Shown here: positions 1-8,035 of the stretch, one piece after another
Numbering within the stretch: position 1 is the first letter of the stretch
Layout of the letters: every line of letters begins with the position of its first letter
Assembly: GCA_009379915.1 (NCBI GenBank)
Contig: WHSV01000023.1
Coordinates: forward strand, 1 to 43,921
DNA: 43,921 nt
Origin: Actinomycetota bacterium
GTDB lineage: Bacteria; Actinomycetota; CADDZG01; WHSQ01
Reading direction: 5' to 3'
Program-made: the position numbers and the translations under genes
Notes under the pieces: model-generated
Seen by the model: the letters and a program-made list of their open reading frames with translations, nothing else
Told to the model about the DNA's origin: nothing
Databases searched by the model: none

Positions 1-2
1 TC

Positions 3-140
3 ACCGGCAACCTCCTCGCCGTCGTGAACCAACCCATGAAAACCCGCGACCTCATCTCTCTGGTTGCGTCCATCGACCACAAGGAAAACAGGTGCCAAAG
101 CGGCCGCGCCCGCAGGCCCTGCGACCAACCACCCCATTGA
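3..140 (+). CDS. possible C-terminal fragment of an unknown protein, cut by the window edge
   Basis: Frame 3 is open from the left edge to a TGA at 138-140 and encodes about 45 residues, beginning TGNLLAVVNQ and ending CDQPPH. Third codon positions are mostly G or C, as in the real genes here. The frame ends 9 bp before the end of truA on the other strand, a spacing that fits two convergent genes. I do not recognise the family, and too little is present to assign one. It could also be a chance open frame in GC-rich DNA. The base sequence to the left of the window would decide. Confidence 0.35.
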   Translation, partial: TGNLLAVVNQPMKTRDLISLVASIDHKENRCQSGRARRPCDQPPH

Positions 141-149
141 TAAGCGGGC

Positions 150-911
150 CTAACGCGGGCCCGGGCCGCTCCAGCCGTCGTCGTACTCCACCGCCACCAG
201 GCACAGGCCGTGTGGCGGGGCGACGGGGCCCGCGAGTGACCGGTCCCGGCCCCCGAGAATCGCCGGCATCTCGTCGGGGGTCATACGGCCCTCGCCGACG
301 TAGACGAGCGTCCCGACGAGCGAGCGGACCATCTGCTGGATGAAGGCGTTGGCCCTCGCACGGATCTTGATCACCTTGCCGTCGCGCGAGCAGCGAAGCT
401 CGAAGAGGTTGCGATCCGCCGGCGCTCCGTCCGCAACCCGACCGAACGAAGAGAAGTCGTGATGACCGACGAGGTGTCCGGCGGCCTCGTTCATCGCCTC
501 GAGATCGAGAGGTTTGCGGTGCCACAGGCTCGAGGGTGCGAGCCAGGGATCCGGGACGGGGGTATCGAGAATTGCATAGACGTAGAATCGGGATCGGGCG
601 GAAAAGCGGGCCGAGAAGTCATCCGGCGCGAACTCACACCGAGAGATCGAGATCGCGGGGCCGAGCATCCCGTTCAGCGCGTCCATGACCCGGACGAGGT
701 CCGTGCTGCCGGGTACGTCCGGCACGTTCATGACCTGGCCGAGCGCATGAACTCCGGTGTCCGTGCGTCCGGCGCACACAGAGCTCAGCTCGCGCCCGAA
801 CAACCGGCCGAGCGCCTGCTCTACCTCGCCTTGCACCGTACGAACGTCGCTCTGTCGTGCGAAACCGTGGAACGGCGCGCCGTTGTAGGCGAGGTCGAGC
901 CTGAGGTTCAG
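150..911 (-). CDS. truA: tRNA pseudouridine(38-40) synthase TruA
   Basis: TruA converts uridines 38-40 of the tRNA anticodon stem to pseudouridine. The conserved catalytic motif GRTDTGVHA is present, with its aspartate near residue 51. The frame has conserved TruA sequence (LDLAYNGAPFHGFARQ) upstream of the first GTG at 836. Between the preceding in-frame stop and that conserved block there is no ATG, GTG or TTG; the only near-start is a CTG at 909-911 that overlaps the rplQ stop as CTGA. I therefore place the start there (253 aa, normal family length), inferring translational coupling to rplQ. A start at 836 would give a 228-residue protein lacking its first strand. It is the last gene of the rpsM-rpoA-rplQ cluster, the usual place in actinobacteria. 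Confidence 0.9.
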   Translation of the reverse strand: MNLRLDLAYNGAPFHGFARQSDVRTVQGEVEQALGRLFGRELSSVCAGRTDTGVHALGQVMNVPDVPGSTDLVRVMDALNGMLGPAISISRCEFAPDDFSARFSARSRFYVYAILDTPVPDPWLAPSSLWHRKPLDLEAMNEAAGHLVGHHDFSSFGRVADGAPADRNLFELRCSRDGKVIKIRARANAFIQQMVRSLVGTLVYVGEGRMTPDEMPAILGGRDRSLAGPVAPPHGLCLVAVEYDDGWSGPGPR

Positions 912-1507
912 TTCTTCTCGGCGTCCTCGTCGGCGGAGTCAGCGGGATCCTCGGTGGACTCCTCGGTCTCCGTGGTGTTCTCCGCGGACGCGGCCGGCTC
1001 GTCGGTGCTCTCGACCTCGGCGCTCTCGTCCTCGTCCAGAGTGGTGTCCTCTGTGGGTGCGGCCGCGGCCGACTCTTCGGAGGTACGACGAGGACGACGA
1101 AGGCCGCGGCGCCTTCGGGACGACTCAGCTGAGTCCACCGTCGTCACCGACGGACCTTCGACCAGCTCGATGAGAGCCATGGGTGCACCGTCGCCGCTCC
1201 GCTGGCCGAGCTTCAAGATCCGGGTGTAGCCGCCGTTGCGTTCCGAGAAACGGGGGCCGATGTCATCGAAGAGCTTGTGCACGACCTCGCGGTTCTCGAT
1301 GTCGCTGAGCACCTGACGGCGGTGATGAACCGTTCCCTTCTTGGCCTTGGAGATCAACCGCTCGGCGTAGGGTCGCAGTGCCTTGGCCTTGGCCTCGGTC
1401 GTACGAATGCGTTCGTGCACGAAGAGCGACTCCGCGAGATTGCGCAACATCAACCGATGGTGCGACGGATTCGACCCGAGTGCGTATCCCCTCTTCGGCT
1501 GCGGCAC
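908..1507 (-). CDS. rplQ: 50S ribosomal protein L17 (bL17) with acidic C-terminal tail
   Basis: bL17 is a large-subunit protein near the exit tunnel. Residues 1-117 are a full L17 domain, starting MPQPKRGYALGSNPSHH and containing the RTTEAKAKALRPYAERLI and NGGYTRILKLGQRSGD segments. Residues 118-199 form a tail that begins basic (SSRRRRGLRRPRR) and becomes rich in Glu, Asp, Ser, Thr and Ala. Most bacterial L17 proteins are near 120 residues; long tails are known in actinobacteria. It follows rpoA with 4 bp between them, and its stop overlaps the inferred truA start. The tail is probably disordered and may have no sequence-specific role. Confidence 0.97.
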   Translation of the reverse strand: MPQPKRGYALGSNPSHHRLMLRNLAESLFVHERIRTTEAKAKALRPYAERLISKAKKGTVHHRRQVLSDIENREVVHKLFDDIGPRFSERNGGYTRILKLGQRSGDGAPMALIELVEGPSVTTVDSAESSRRRRGLRRPRRTSEESAAAAPTEDTTLDEDESAEVESTDEPAASAENTTETEESTEDPADSADEDAEKN

Positions 1508-1511
1508 TTTT

Positions 1512-2453
1512 TTAGAATTCCTTCTTCTTCAGCGAAAGGCCGAGCTCCTCGAGCTTGGCCTTCACCTCGTCGATGGACTTCTGGCCGAAGTTGCGAATCT
1601 CGAGCAGGTCCTCCTCGGTCTTCTCGATGAGCTCGCTGACCGTCGTCACGCCCTCGCGCTTCAGACAGTTGTAGGAGCGCACGGTGAGGTCGAGGTCTTC
1701 GATCGGCTGCGCGAGCACACCGGAGACCTCGTCCTCGCCGGGCTCGGGCCCGAGCACGAGACCCCCGGCACCCTCACCCATGCTTGCGAACAGCTGGAAG
1801 AGCTCGACCAAAGTCGAACCCGCGGCAGACAGAGCCTCCGGCGGCTGGATCGAGCCGTCGGTCTCTACGTCAAGGATCAAACGGTCGTAGTTGGTCATCT
1901 GCTCGACGCGAGTCGGCTCGACCTCGTAGGTCACGCGGCGCACGGGCGAGAAGATGGCGTCGATCGGGATATTGCCGATGGCCTGTTCCTTGGATGTAGA
2001 GGCGGCGACGTAACCGCGCCCCTGCTCGATGATCAGCTCCATCGACAGCTTGGCGTTCTTGTTCAAGGTGGCGATGTGGTGGTCGGGGTTCAGCACCTCG
2101 ATGCCCGCCGGGAGCTCCATGGTGCTGGCGGTAACGTCGGACGGACCCGTCGCCTTGAGGTAGACGCGCGTCGGCTCCTCGATCTCGCTGCGAATCACGA
2201 GTTCCTTGAGGTTCAGCACGACATCGGTCACATCTTCGGTCACACCCTCGATCGAGGTGAACTCGTGCAGCACCCCGTCGATCTTGATCTGCGTGATGGC
2301 GGCGCCCGGAATCGACGAGAGGAGCGTGCGGCGCAGCGAGTTCCCGAGCGTGTAGCCAAAGCCGGGCTCGAGTGGCTCGATGGTGAATTTGCTCCGTAGG
2401 TCGGAGATCTCCTCTTCCGAGATCTGGGGACGCTGGACAATTAAGAGATTCAT
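1512..2453 (-). CDS. rpoA: DNA-directed RNA polymerase subunit alpha
   Basis: The alpha subunit forms the dimer on which beta and beta' assemble, and its C-terminal domain contacts UP elements and activators. The N-terminal domain (about residues 1-230) carries the [18 protein letters not shown] dimer and assembly motif. A short acidic linker is followed by the alpha-CTD (about 250-305) with the helix-hairpin-helix segment [20 protein letters not shown]. The length of 313 aa is typical. The ATG at 2451-2453 follows a GAGAGGAG ribosome binding site. The gene lies between rpsD and rplQ; the 86-bp gap to rpsD contains no promoter I can support, so it is probably co-transcribed. Confidence 0.98.
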   Translation of the reverse strand: MNLLIVQRPQISEEEISDLRSKFTIEPLEPGFGYTLGNSLRRTLLSSIPGAAITQIKIDGVLHEFTSIEGVTEDVTDVVLNLKELVIRSEIEEPTRVYLKATGPSDVTASTMELPAGIEVLNPDHHIATLNKNAKLSMELIIEQGRGYVAASTSKEQAIGNIPIDAIFSPVRRVTYEVEPTRVEQMTNYDRLILDVETDGSIQPPEALSAAGSTLVELFQLFASMGEGAGGLVLGPEPGEDEVSGVLAQPIEDLDLTVRSYNCLKREGVTTVSELIEKTEEDLLEIRNFGQKSIDEVKAKLEELGLSLKKKEF

Positions 2454-2539
2454 GGGCTCCTCTCGCTTCTTCTTCTAAGGACTTCTGGCGAACAGACGGC
2501 CGTTTGGATATGGCTTCGGGACCGTCGTTCTTATGGTTG

Positions 2540-3166
2540 CTATTTCGAGTAGTACTCGACGATCAACTGCTCCTGGACCGGGGCATCGATCTGCGCTCGT
2601 TCCGGCAGGTCTCGCACCTCGACTCTCAGTTGCTTGAGGTCCGAGGTGAGCCAGTCGGGAATCGTGCGTCCGGCCGCGTACGACGCGTTCTCGATGATGC
2701 GGCCAACGCTCTTCGACCGGCCGCGCACCTCGACGATGTCTCCCGGCTTCACCCGGTACGAGGGGATATTGACCTTGCGGCCGTTGACCTGGAAGTGGCC
2801 GTGCGTGACGAGCTGCCGGCCCATCGACCGGTTCATCGCCAGACCCGACCTGTAAACGATGTTGTCCAGGCGCGATTCGCAGATGCGCATGAGCTCCTCG
2901 CCGGTGACGCCCTTGCTGCGGGCGGCCTCGGTGTAGTAGCCGCGGAACTGCTTCTCGAGCAATCCATAGAAGCGCTTGGCCTTCTGCTTCTCGCGCAACT
3001 GGAGGAGATACTCGCTTTCGCGTACTCGACCGCGACCGTGCTCCCCGGGAGGAGGACGGCCCTTCTCGATCGGGCATTTGGGACTCTCGCAGCGCGTTCC
3101 CTTGAGGAACAACTTGGTCTTCTCGCGCCGGCAGAGCTTGCAGACCGGCCCCGTGTAGCGAGCCAC
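2540..3166 (-). CDS. rpsD: 30S ribosomal protein S4 (uS4), zinc-binding form
   Basis: uS4 is a primary 16S rRNA binder that nucleates assembly of the 30S body. Cysteines 9, 12, 26 and 31 (VCKLC and TRCESPKC) form the zinc site of the C+ type of S4. The S4 RNA-binding domain follows (RLDNIVYRSGLAMNRSMGRQLVTHGH), and the protein ends in EYYSK. The length of 208 aa is normal. The start is GTG at 3164-3166, whose first base is shared with the rpsK stop (TAGTG), which implies translational coupling. In many bacteria S4 represses its own operon; no S4 leader could be recognised here. Confidence 0.97.
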   Translation of the reverse strand: MARYTGPVCKLCRREKTKLFLKGTRCESPKCPIEKGRPPPGEHGRGRVRESEYLLQLREKQKAKRFYGLLEKQFRGYYTEAARSKGVTGEELMRICESRLDNIVYRSGLAMNRSMGRQLVTHGHFQVNGRKVNIPSYRVKPGDIVEVRGRSKSVGRIIENASYAAGRTIPDWLTSDLKQLRVEVRDLPERAQIDAPVQEQLIVEYYSK

Positions 3167-3561
3167 TAGACGCGCCTTCTCTTACGGGGGCGGCAGCCGT
3201 TATGGGGCACCGGCGTCGCGTCCTTGATCGCGATCACTTCCAGGCCGGATGCCTGCAGTGAACGGATGGCCGTCTCACGACCTGATCCTGGGCCCTTGAC
3301 GAGGACGTCAACCCGGCGAACACCGTGCTCCTGGGCGCGACGGGAGCAGGCCTCCGCGGCCATCTGGGCGGCATACGGAGTCGACTTGCGCGAGCCTTTG
3401 AATCCAACGTTTCCTGCGGAGGCCCACGACAACACGTTTCCCTCGGGATCTGTGATCGAGATGATCGTGTTGTTGAACGTCGCCTTTATGTGGGCGACGC
3501 CGTGGACGACGTTCTTCTTTTCCTTGCGACGAGTCCTCGTCTTCTTCTTCGGAGCGGCCAA
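3166..3561 (-). CDS. rpsK: 30S ribosomal protein S11 (uS11)
   Basis: uS11 sits on the 30S platform beside S7 and S18 near the mRNA exit. The protein has the lysine- and arginine-rich N-terminus [17 protein letters not shown], then the conserved [15 protein letters not shown] and [18 protein letters not shown] segments, and the C-terminal [15 protein letters not shown]. At 131 aa it has the usual length. The start codon is TTG (3559-3561), supported by an AGAGGGAG ribosome binding site 7-8 bases upstream; no ATG gives a full protein. Its stop overlaps the rpsD start. The gap to rpsM contains a decayed copy of the hairpin repeat described separately. Confidence 0.97.
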   Translation of the reverse strand: MAAPKKKTRTRRKEKKNVVHGVAHIKATFNNTIISITDPEGNVLSWASAGNVGFKGSRKSTPYAAQMAAEACSRRAQEHGVRRVDVLVKGPGSGRETAIRSLQASGLEVIAIKDATPVPHNGCRPRKRRRV

Positions 3562-3598
3562 GCTCTATCTCCCTCTGTTCCCTGGAAAACCGTCGTGA

Positions 3599-3611
3599 GT
3601 CGAGACGATCA
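3599..3611 (-). repeat. decayed half-copy of the GCGATCGTC hairpin repeat
   Basis: On the minus strand the rpsM stop codon runs into TGATCGTCTCGACTC, which matches the left arm, loop and start of the right arm of the hairpin repeat found after rpmJ, rpsH, rpsQ and rpmC. The right arm is not conserved, so no stable hairpin forms. Its position just after a stop codon matches that of the intact copies. Confidence 0.4.
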
Positions 3612-3989
3612 CTTCTTCACGGCCTTCTTCTTGCCGGCTACGGCAGACTTACGACCCTTGCGCGTACGGGCGTTGGTGTGAGTCCGCTGTCCGTTCACCG
3701 GCAGACCACGGCGGTGCCGGAGTCCCTGGTAGGAACCGATCTCGACCTTCCGCTTGACGTTCTGGTTGATCTGGCGGCGAAGGTCACCCTCGACCGTGTA
3801 TTGCTCACCGATCCACTCACGGAGACGGACGACTTCCTCGTCCGTCAGGTCACGCACGCGCGTGCCGGGGTCGACTTTCGCACCCATGCACGACTGGAGA
3901 GCCTTCGCGGGACCAATCCCGAAGATATAGGTGAGCGAAGTCTCGAGACGCTTGTCTCTTGGAATGTCGACTCCGGCGATACGTGCCAC
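3609..3989 (-). CDS. rpsM: 30S ribosomal protein S13 (uS13)
   Basis: uS13 lies in the 30S head and contacts the P-site tRNA and the L5/L31 bridge to the large subunit. The sequence shows [14 protein letters not shown], the helix-hairpin-helix region [14 protein letters not shown], and the conserved [24 protein letters not shown]. The lysine-rich end is [13 protein letters not shown]. At 126 aa the length is normal. The GTG start at 3987-3989 has a GAGGAGAG ribosome binding site about 6 bases upstream. It lies between rpmJ and rpsK in the standard alpha-operon order. Confidence 0.97.
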   Translation of the reverse strand: MARIAGVDIPRDKRLETSLTYIFGIGPAKALQSCMGAKVDPGTRVRDLTDEEVVRLREWIGEQYTVEGDLRRQINQNVKRKVEIGSYQGLRHRRGLPVNGQRTHTNARTRKGRKSAVAGKKKAVKK

Positions 3990-4016
3990 TCAGTACTCTC
4001 CTCTTTTCTCATGCTC

Positions 4017-4037
4017 GCGATCGTCGAAGACGATCGC
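4017..4037 (-). repeat. dispersed hairpin repeat, copy in the rpmJ-rpsM gap
   Basis: This is a perfect 9-bp inverted repeat, GCGATCGTC and GACGATCGC, with a 3-base loop (TTC on the minus strand). It directly abuts the rpmJ stop codon at 4038-4040 and is followed by GAGCAT and then the rpsM ribosome binding site. There is no U-tract, so it is not a standard intrinsic terminator. The same hairpin recurs at 9649-9668, 11538-11557, 11922-11941, 24248-24267 and 36183-36202. Confidence 0.85.
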
Positions 4038-4151
4038 TTAGCCCTGGCGCTGCTTGTGTCGTGGGTTGTCGCAAATGACCATGACGCGACCACGGCGACG
4101 AATCACCTTGCACTTGTCGCAGATCCTCTTGACGCTCGGACGAACCTTCAT
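4038..4151 (-). CDS. rpmJ: 50S ribosomal protein L36 (bL36), zinc form
   Basis: This 37-residue protein begins [15 protein letters not shown] and ends NPRHKQRQG. Cys11, Cys14, Cys27 and His32 form the zinc ribbon of the C+ form of L36. It binds 23S rRNA domain V late in assembly. The ATG is at 4149-4151 and the TAA at 4038-4040. It lies between infA and rpsM, its standard place. Organisms with the zinc form often keep a zinc-free paralogue under Zur control elsewhere; none is seen in this window. Confidence 0.97.
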   Translation of the reverse strand: MKVRPSVKRICDKCKVIRRRGRVMVICDNPRHKQRQG

Positions 4152-4166
4152 GTCGCTCCTGTCGGC

Positions 4167-4418
4167 TTACTTGTAGCGGTAGACCACTCGGCCCCGGCTG
4201 AGGTCGTAGGGGCTCAGTTCGACCAGTACCTTGTCGCCGGGGAGGATTCGGATGTAATGCATCCGCATCTTTCCCGAGATGTGAGCGAGTACCTCGTGGC
4301 CGTTGTCGAGCTTGACGCGAAACATCGCGTTGGGCAGCGTCTCGGTGACGGTGCCCTCGACCTGAATGCCCTCTTCCTTGGCCGAGCTCGAACTCTTCTC
4401 TTTGTTCTTCTTAGCCAC
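4167..4418 (-). CDS. infA: translation initiation factor IF-1 with N-terminal extension
   Basis: IF-1 occupies the 30S A site during initiation and helps IF-2 and IF-3 select the initiator tRNA. The OB-fold is complete from about residue 16 ([19 protein letters not shown]) to the end ([15 protein letters not shown]). The protein has 83 residues against the usual 72-73; the extra part is a serine- and lysine-rich N-terminus, [16 protein letters not shown]. The start is GTG at 4416-4418. No later start would keep the first strand without cutting the domain, so the extension is probably real. A candidate promoter lies at 4548-4577. Confidence 0.96.
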   Translation of the reverse strand: MAKKNKEKSSSSAKEEGIQVEGTVTETLPNAMFRVKLDNGHEVLAHISGKMRMHYIRILPGDKVLVELSPYDLSRGRVVYRYK

Positions 4419-4547
4419 GCGCGTTACGACCCCTCAGACGATGCTCGATTGCGGACCTCCGGACCCTGTGGAACACTCGCTTCGTTCGCGTTCCCAGGGC
4501 GTTGCCAGCGCCTCTGCAGACGCGTGTCGACCCCGGACCGACCGCCA

Positions 4548-4577
4548 AGGATAGCAGAGGCATCTTTCCTGGTCGAA
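4548..4577 (-). promoter_or_regulatory. candidate sigma-70-type promoter for infA
   Basis: On the minus strand, TTCGAC (4572-4577) and TATCCT (4548-4553) are separated by 18 bp, and the -10 is preceded by TGC, as in an extended -10 element. It lies in the 177-bp gap between map and infA, the longest gap in the promoter-distal half of the cluster. It would allow infA-rpmJ-rpsM-rpsK-rpsD-rpoA-rplQ-truA to be transcribed separately. Based on sequence match only. Confidence 0.45.
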
Positions 4578-4595
4578 CGCCCTTTTTTTGGTGAT

Positions 4596-5351
4596 TCATC
4601 GGGCCTCCCGGCGGGTCAGTACCTCGCACCCATCAGGGGTGATGGCGATCGTGTGCTCGAAGTGGGCCGACGGCGACCCGTCGGCGGTCACCACCGTCCA
4701 CCCGTCCGCCAGGGTCTTCGTCTCCGGCCCTCCGAGGTTGACCATGGGCTCAACCGCCAGCGTGACACCCGCGACCAGCAGTTCCCGCCGACCTGGGGGG
4801 CCGAAATTCGGGACCCAGAGGTTCTCGTGGAGCTGTCGTCCAATCCCGTGACCCGCGTACTCGCGGACCACCGAGAATCCGGCCGACGTCGCCGTCTGAT
4901 CCACCGCATGCCCCACGTCACCCAGGTGCTTTCCGGGCCCACACTGCTCGATGGCTGCGTCGAGGCTGGCCTCGGTGACCTTGAGCAGGTCGTGAGCGGC
5001 CGCGTCTACCTCTCCCACCGGGAAGGTCCAGGCCGAATCGCTGTGCCACCCCTCGTAGAACACCCCGACGTCGAGCGACACGATGTCGCCCTCCTCGAGG
5101 CGACGCTCGGTGGGAATCCCGTGAACGACGACGTCGTTAGGCGACACGCAGATGGACGCGGGGAATCCGCGGTATCCGTGAAAGCTCGCCTCGGCCCCCG
5201 CGTCGGAGATCGACCGGGCTGCAACAGCGTCCAACTCCGCCGAGCTCACGCCCGGTCGAACCGCCTCTTCGAGACGGTTGATGGTCTCGGCGAGGATGAT
5301 CCCGGACCGCCGCATGGCGGCGATTTCTTCGGGTGATTTCTTGGAAGCCAT
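4596..5351 (-). CDS. map: type I methionine aminopeptidase
   Basis: It removes the initiator methionine from nascent proteins. All five dimetal ligands of the M24A family are present: Asp94 (SLDVGV), Asp105 (HSDSAW), His168 (AGHGIG), Glu201 (VEPMV) and Glu232 (FEHTIAI). His78 in VVHGIP is the conserved active-site histidine. At 251 aa the protein lacks an N-terminal SH3-binding extension and so belongs to the short form. The ATG is at 5349-5351. The order secY-adk-map-infA is the standard actinobacterial and Gram-positive arrangement. Confidence 0.97.
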   Translation of the reverse strand: MASKKSPEEIAAMRRSGIILAETINRLEEAVRPGVSSAELDAVAARSISDAGAEASFHGYRGFPASICVSPNDVVVHGIPTERRLEEGDIVSLDVGVFYEGWHSDSAWTFPVGEVDAAAHDLLKVTEASLDAAIEQCGPGKHLGDVGHAVDQTATSAGFSVVREYAGHGIGRQLHENLWVPNFGPPGRRELLVAGVTLAVEPMVNLGGPETKTLADGWTVVTADGSPSAHFEHTIAITPDGCEVLTRREAR

Positions 5352-5368
5352 AAACTCCTTTGGGATCG

Positions 5369-6010
5369 TTAGAGCGCGGTCACGATTTCGCTGAAGACCT
5401 CGTCCGGGGTCTTGGTGCCGTCGATCTGGACCAGGACCTGACGCTCTTCGTAGTACTTCTTGAGCGGCAACGTCTGCTCGGTGTAGTTCTTCAAACGCTC
5501 ACGGACGGTTGCCTCTTCCAGGTCGTCAAACCGGCCGACGACTTCGCCACCACACCGGTCGCAAGTCCAGTTCGACTTCGGCGGAATAGCCACCGAATAG
5601 GTCCAGCCACACTGGGCACAAACGCGCCGGCCCAGGATTCGTCGCATCGAGACCTCCTCGGGGACCTCGATCACGATGGCCCCGTCGAGAGGAGTCCCGC
5701 GCTCCGAGAGAAACTTGTCGAGCGCCTCTGCCTGGCCCCTGCTGCGCGGGTAGCCGTCAAGCAAGAAGCCGTCCTGCGTGTCGTCTTGGCGCAGGCGAGC
5801 GAGGACGATCTCGATCACGAGCTCGTCGGGGACGAGGCGCCCGGAGTCGACGTACTCGCGGACCTTCGCACCGAGGTCGTTCTCGGAATCCTTCATTGCA
5901 GCCCGAAATATGTCGCCGGTGGCGATGTCGGGGATTGCATACTTCTCGATCAACCGGACGCTCTGAGTTCCCTTGCCGGCGCCCTGGGGGCCGAGAATCA
6001 CCAGTTCCAT
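5369..6010 (-). CDS. adk: adenylate kinase with zinc-binding lid
   Basis: It catalyses ATP + AMP = 2 ADP. The P-loop is GPQGAGKGTQ at residues 7-16, the AMP-site motif is DGYPRSRGQ, and the lid carries four cysteines (131, 134, 150, 153; CAQC and CDRC) that form a structural zinc site. Gram-positive enzymes often have these, while many high-GC actinobacteria have short lids without cysteines. The length of 213 aa matches the long-lid form. The ATG is at 6008-6010. It lies between secY and map. Confidence 0.97.
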   Translation of the reverse strand: MELVILGPQGAGKGTQSVRLIEKYAIPDIATGDIFRAAMKDSENDLGAKVREYVDSGRLVPDELVIEIVLARLRQDDTQDGFLLDGYPRSRGQAEALDKFLSERGTPLDGAIVIEVPEEVSMRRILGRRVCAQCGWTYSVAIPPKSNWTCDRCGGEVVGRFDDLEEATVRERLKNYTEQTLPLKKYYEERQVLVQIDGTKTPDEVFSEIVTAL

Positions 6011-6068
6011 AACGTCTACCTATGGCCCGGCTGACGCACGGCGCGCGTCGGCGTCTCCGTGAGGAGTA

Positions 6069-7367
6069 TCACTTGAGGAACCCCTCGTAGTGACGCATCA
6101 TCAACTGCGACTCGATTTGCTTCATCGTCTCGAGCGTGACGCCAACCGTGATCAGGATCGAAGCCCCGCCGAACGGCAAACGCTGGATTCCTTGCGTCGC
6201 CAAGAAAATGTTCGGCATCAAGGCAATCGCAGCGATGAACAGCGCTCCCGGGAGGGTGATTCGGGTGAGGATTCGGTCGAGGTACTCGGCCGTTTGCCGC
6301 CCTGGTCGAATGCCCGGAATGAAGCCCCCGTACTTCTTCATGTTGTCCGAAACATCAACGGGGTTGAACGTGATCGCCGTGTAGAAGTACGTGAAGAACA
6401 CGATCAGCAATCCGTACAGCACCATGTGCGTGACGGAACCCGAATTCAAGAGATTGTTGTCTATCCAGTTCTGGAGACCCGGGCTCTGAATCGTGTTCTG
6501 CAAGAGCGTCGGGATGTACAGGACGCTCGAGGCGAAGATGATCGGCACGACTCCAGCCTGGTTAACCTTCAGCGGAATGTACGTTGAGGTACCGCCGTAC
6601 ATTCGCCGCCCGACGACGCGCTTGGCGTACTGAACCGGAATTCGACGCTGGCCCTGCTCGACGGTGACAACGGCTACGATCACGAGGATGGCGATGAAGA
6701 CCAAGCCGATGAAGACGGCGGTCGACTCCTGCTGGTAAATGGCGAGGTATTCGCTGGGCAGCGTCGAGATGATCGAGGTGAAGATCAATATCGACATTCC
6801 GTTGCCGATGCCACGCTGAGTGATCAGCTCGCCCAACCACATAACGAGTGCGGTTCCCGCGGTCAAGGACAGCACGATGAGCGAGACGTTCCCGAACGTG
6901 AAGTCGGGGATGAGCTGAACGCCCGCCGGGAACCCGAGTTGCTCGCCTCCCCGGTTGAAGAGAAACGCGATACCTGTTGACTGAAGCACCGCGAGGACGA
7001 CGGTCAGATAACGAGTCCACTGGGTGATCTTCTTGGTTCCGGACTCGCCCTCCTTGCTCCAGGCCTCGAGCCTCGGTATCACGACGGTGAGAAGCTGCAT
7101 GATGATCGACGCGGTGATGTAGGGCATGATCCCCAGCGCGAACACGGCCATCTGCGTCAGGGCCCCACCCGAGAACAGGTTGATGAAACCGAGGGCGCCA
7201 CCGCTGGACGCCTGAGCCGCGATGTCCTGCGCGGCATCGACGTCGATACCGGGCGTGGGGATGTGGGCTCCGAGCCTGTAGACGCCGATGATGAGCAGCG
7301 TGAACAGGATCTTGTTGCGCAGATCAGGTACGCGAAAAGCGTTCGCGAAAGCCTTCAGAAGGCCCAC
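6069..7367 (-). CDS. secY: preprotein translocase subunit SecY
   Basis: SecY is the channel of the Sec translocon in the cytoplasmic membrane. The 432-residue protein has the typical hydrophobic pattern expected to give ten membrane helices. It starts with AFRVPDLRNKILFTLLIIGVYRLG and contains the plug-region segment SGGALTQMAVFALGIMPYITASII, the cytoplasmic loop QRRIPVQYAKR, and NPVDVSDNMKKYGGFIPGIRPG. The start is GTG at 7365-7367, immediately after the rplO stop, so translation is probably coupled. SecE is encoded 33 kb away in the secE-nusG unit of this window. Confidence 0.97.
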   Translation of the reverse strand: MGLLKAFANAFRVPDLRNKILFTLLIIGVYRLGAHIPTPGIDVDAAQDIAAQASSGGALGFINLFSGGALTQMAVFALGIMPYITASIIMQLLTVVIPRLEAWSKEGESGTKKITQWTRYLTVVLAVLQSTGIAFLFNRGGEQLGFPAGVQLIPDFTFGNVSLIVLSLTAGTALVMWLGELITQRGIGNGMSILIFTSIISTLPSEYLAIYQQESTAVFIGLVFIAILVIVAVVTVEQGQRRIPVQYAKRVVGRRMYGGTSTYIPLKVNQAGVVPIIFASSVLYIPTLLQNTIQSPGLQNWIDNNLLNSGSVTHMVLYGLLIVFFTYFYTAITFNPVDVSDNMKKYGGFIPGIRPGRQTAEYLDRILTRITLPGALFIAAIALMPNIFLATQGIQRLPFGGASILITVGVTLETMKQIESQLMMRHYEGFLK

Positions 7368-7847
7368 TTAGCTCCCTTTCTTGGCGTTCGTACGGACCTG
7401 GCCCGTTCGCTCGTCGATCAGCTCGATCGTTCCACCGGCTGCTTCGATTTTGGTCCTTGCCGACCCGCTGACGGCGTGAACGCGTACGGAGATGGCGCGG
7501 TCGATGTCGCCTTTGCCAAGAACCTTGATGAGCTTGTCGCGCTTCCGCACCACGCCCGCATCGTGAAGGTCCTCGGCGCTGAACTCGTTACCTTCGAGCT
7601 CATTCAGCCTGCCCACATTGATCGCCCCGTAGGTCCTTCTGGACGGAGGAGTAAATCCTTTGAGCTTGGGGACTCGCCGGATGAGGGGCATCTGCCCGCC
7701 CTCGAAGAACGCGTGCACCTCACCACGGGCCTTCGTACCCTTTGTACCCCGACCGGCGGTCTTACCCTTGCCCGCCGCCTCGCCGCGCCCCTTTCGTGTA
7801 GGCGACTTGCGAGCACCGCGTGGTGCCTTCAACTCATGCGGCTTCAC
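7368..7847 (-). CDS. rplO: 50S ribosomal protein L15 (uL15)
   Basis: uL15 binds 23S rRNA and acts late in 50S assembly. The N-terminal part has the glycine- and basic-rich KSPTRKGRGEAAGKGKTAGRGTKG stretch that threads into rRNA, then FFEGGQMPLIRRVPKLKGF, which is diagnostic. The globular C-terminus ends in RTNAKKGS. The length is 159 aa. The start is GTG at 7845-7847, whose G is shared with the rpmD stop (TAGTG). It directly abuts secY. Confidence 0.97.
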   Translation of the reverse strand: MKPHELKAPRGARKSPTRKGRGEAAGKGKTAGRGTKGTKARGEVHAFFEGGQMPLIRRVPKLKGFTPPSRRTYGAINVGRLNELEGNEFSAEDLHDAGVVRKRDKLIKVLGKGDIDRAISVRVHAVSGSARTKIEAAGGTIELIDERTGQVRTNAKKGS

Positions 7848-8032
7848 TATGACTTCAACTCCTCGACCTCAACGAGATGGCTCACGCTATTGATCATGCC
7901 TCGAATCTGGGGCTTGTCCTCATGAACCACCGTGTGACCGATGCGTTTGAATCCCAGCGCCCTGATGGTGCCGCGCTGCTTTGCGCCCTTGTCGCGCGCT
8001 GAGCGGGTCTGCGTAACCCTTAGCTTTGCCAT
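7847..8032 (-). CDS. rpmD: 50S ribosomal protein L30 (uL30)
   Basis: This 61-residue protein has the L30 core LRVTQTRSARDKGAKQRGTIRALGFKRIGHTVVHEDKPQIRGMI and ends in VSHLVEVEELKS. It packs on 23S rRNA domain II. The length matches bacterial L30. The ATG is at 8030-8032, 3 bp after the rpsE stop, and its stop overlaps the rplO start. The order rpsE-rpmD-rplO-secY is canonical for the spc operon. Confidence 0.97.
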   Translation of the reverse strand: MAKLRVTQTRSARDKGAKQRGTIRALGFKRIGHTVVHEDKPQIRGMINSVSHLVEVEELKS

Positions 8033-8035
8033 GGT

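Noticed and set aside
52-525. 157-codon minus-strand frame over truA
   Set aside because: It is a shifted frame of truA; the TruA catalytic motif is in the other phase.
4017-4037. HIP1 (GCGATCGC) of cyanobacteria as an explanation of the hairpin repeat
   Set aside because: HIP1 is an 8-bp palindrome spread through genes; this element is 20-21 bp with a central loop and sits after stop codons.
4411-4629. 72-codon frame in the map-infA gap
   Set aside because: It overlaps the candidate promoter, has no ribosome binding site and no family resemblance.
3678-5336. 552-codon open frame antisense to rpsM, rpmJ, infA and map
   Set aside because: It crosses several certain genes and their spacers and is a mirror frame.
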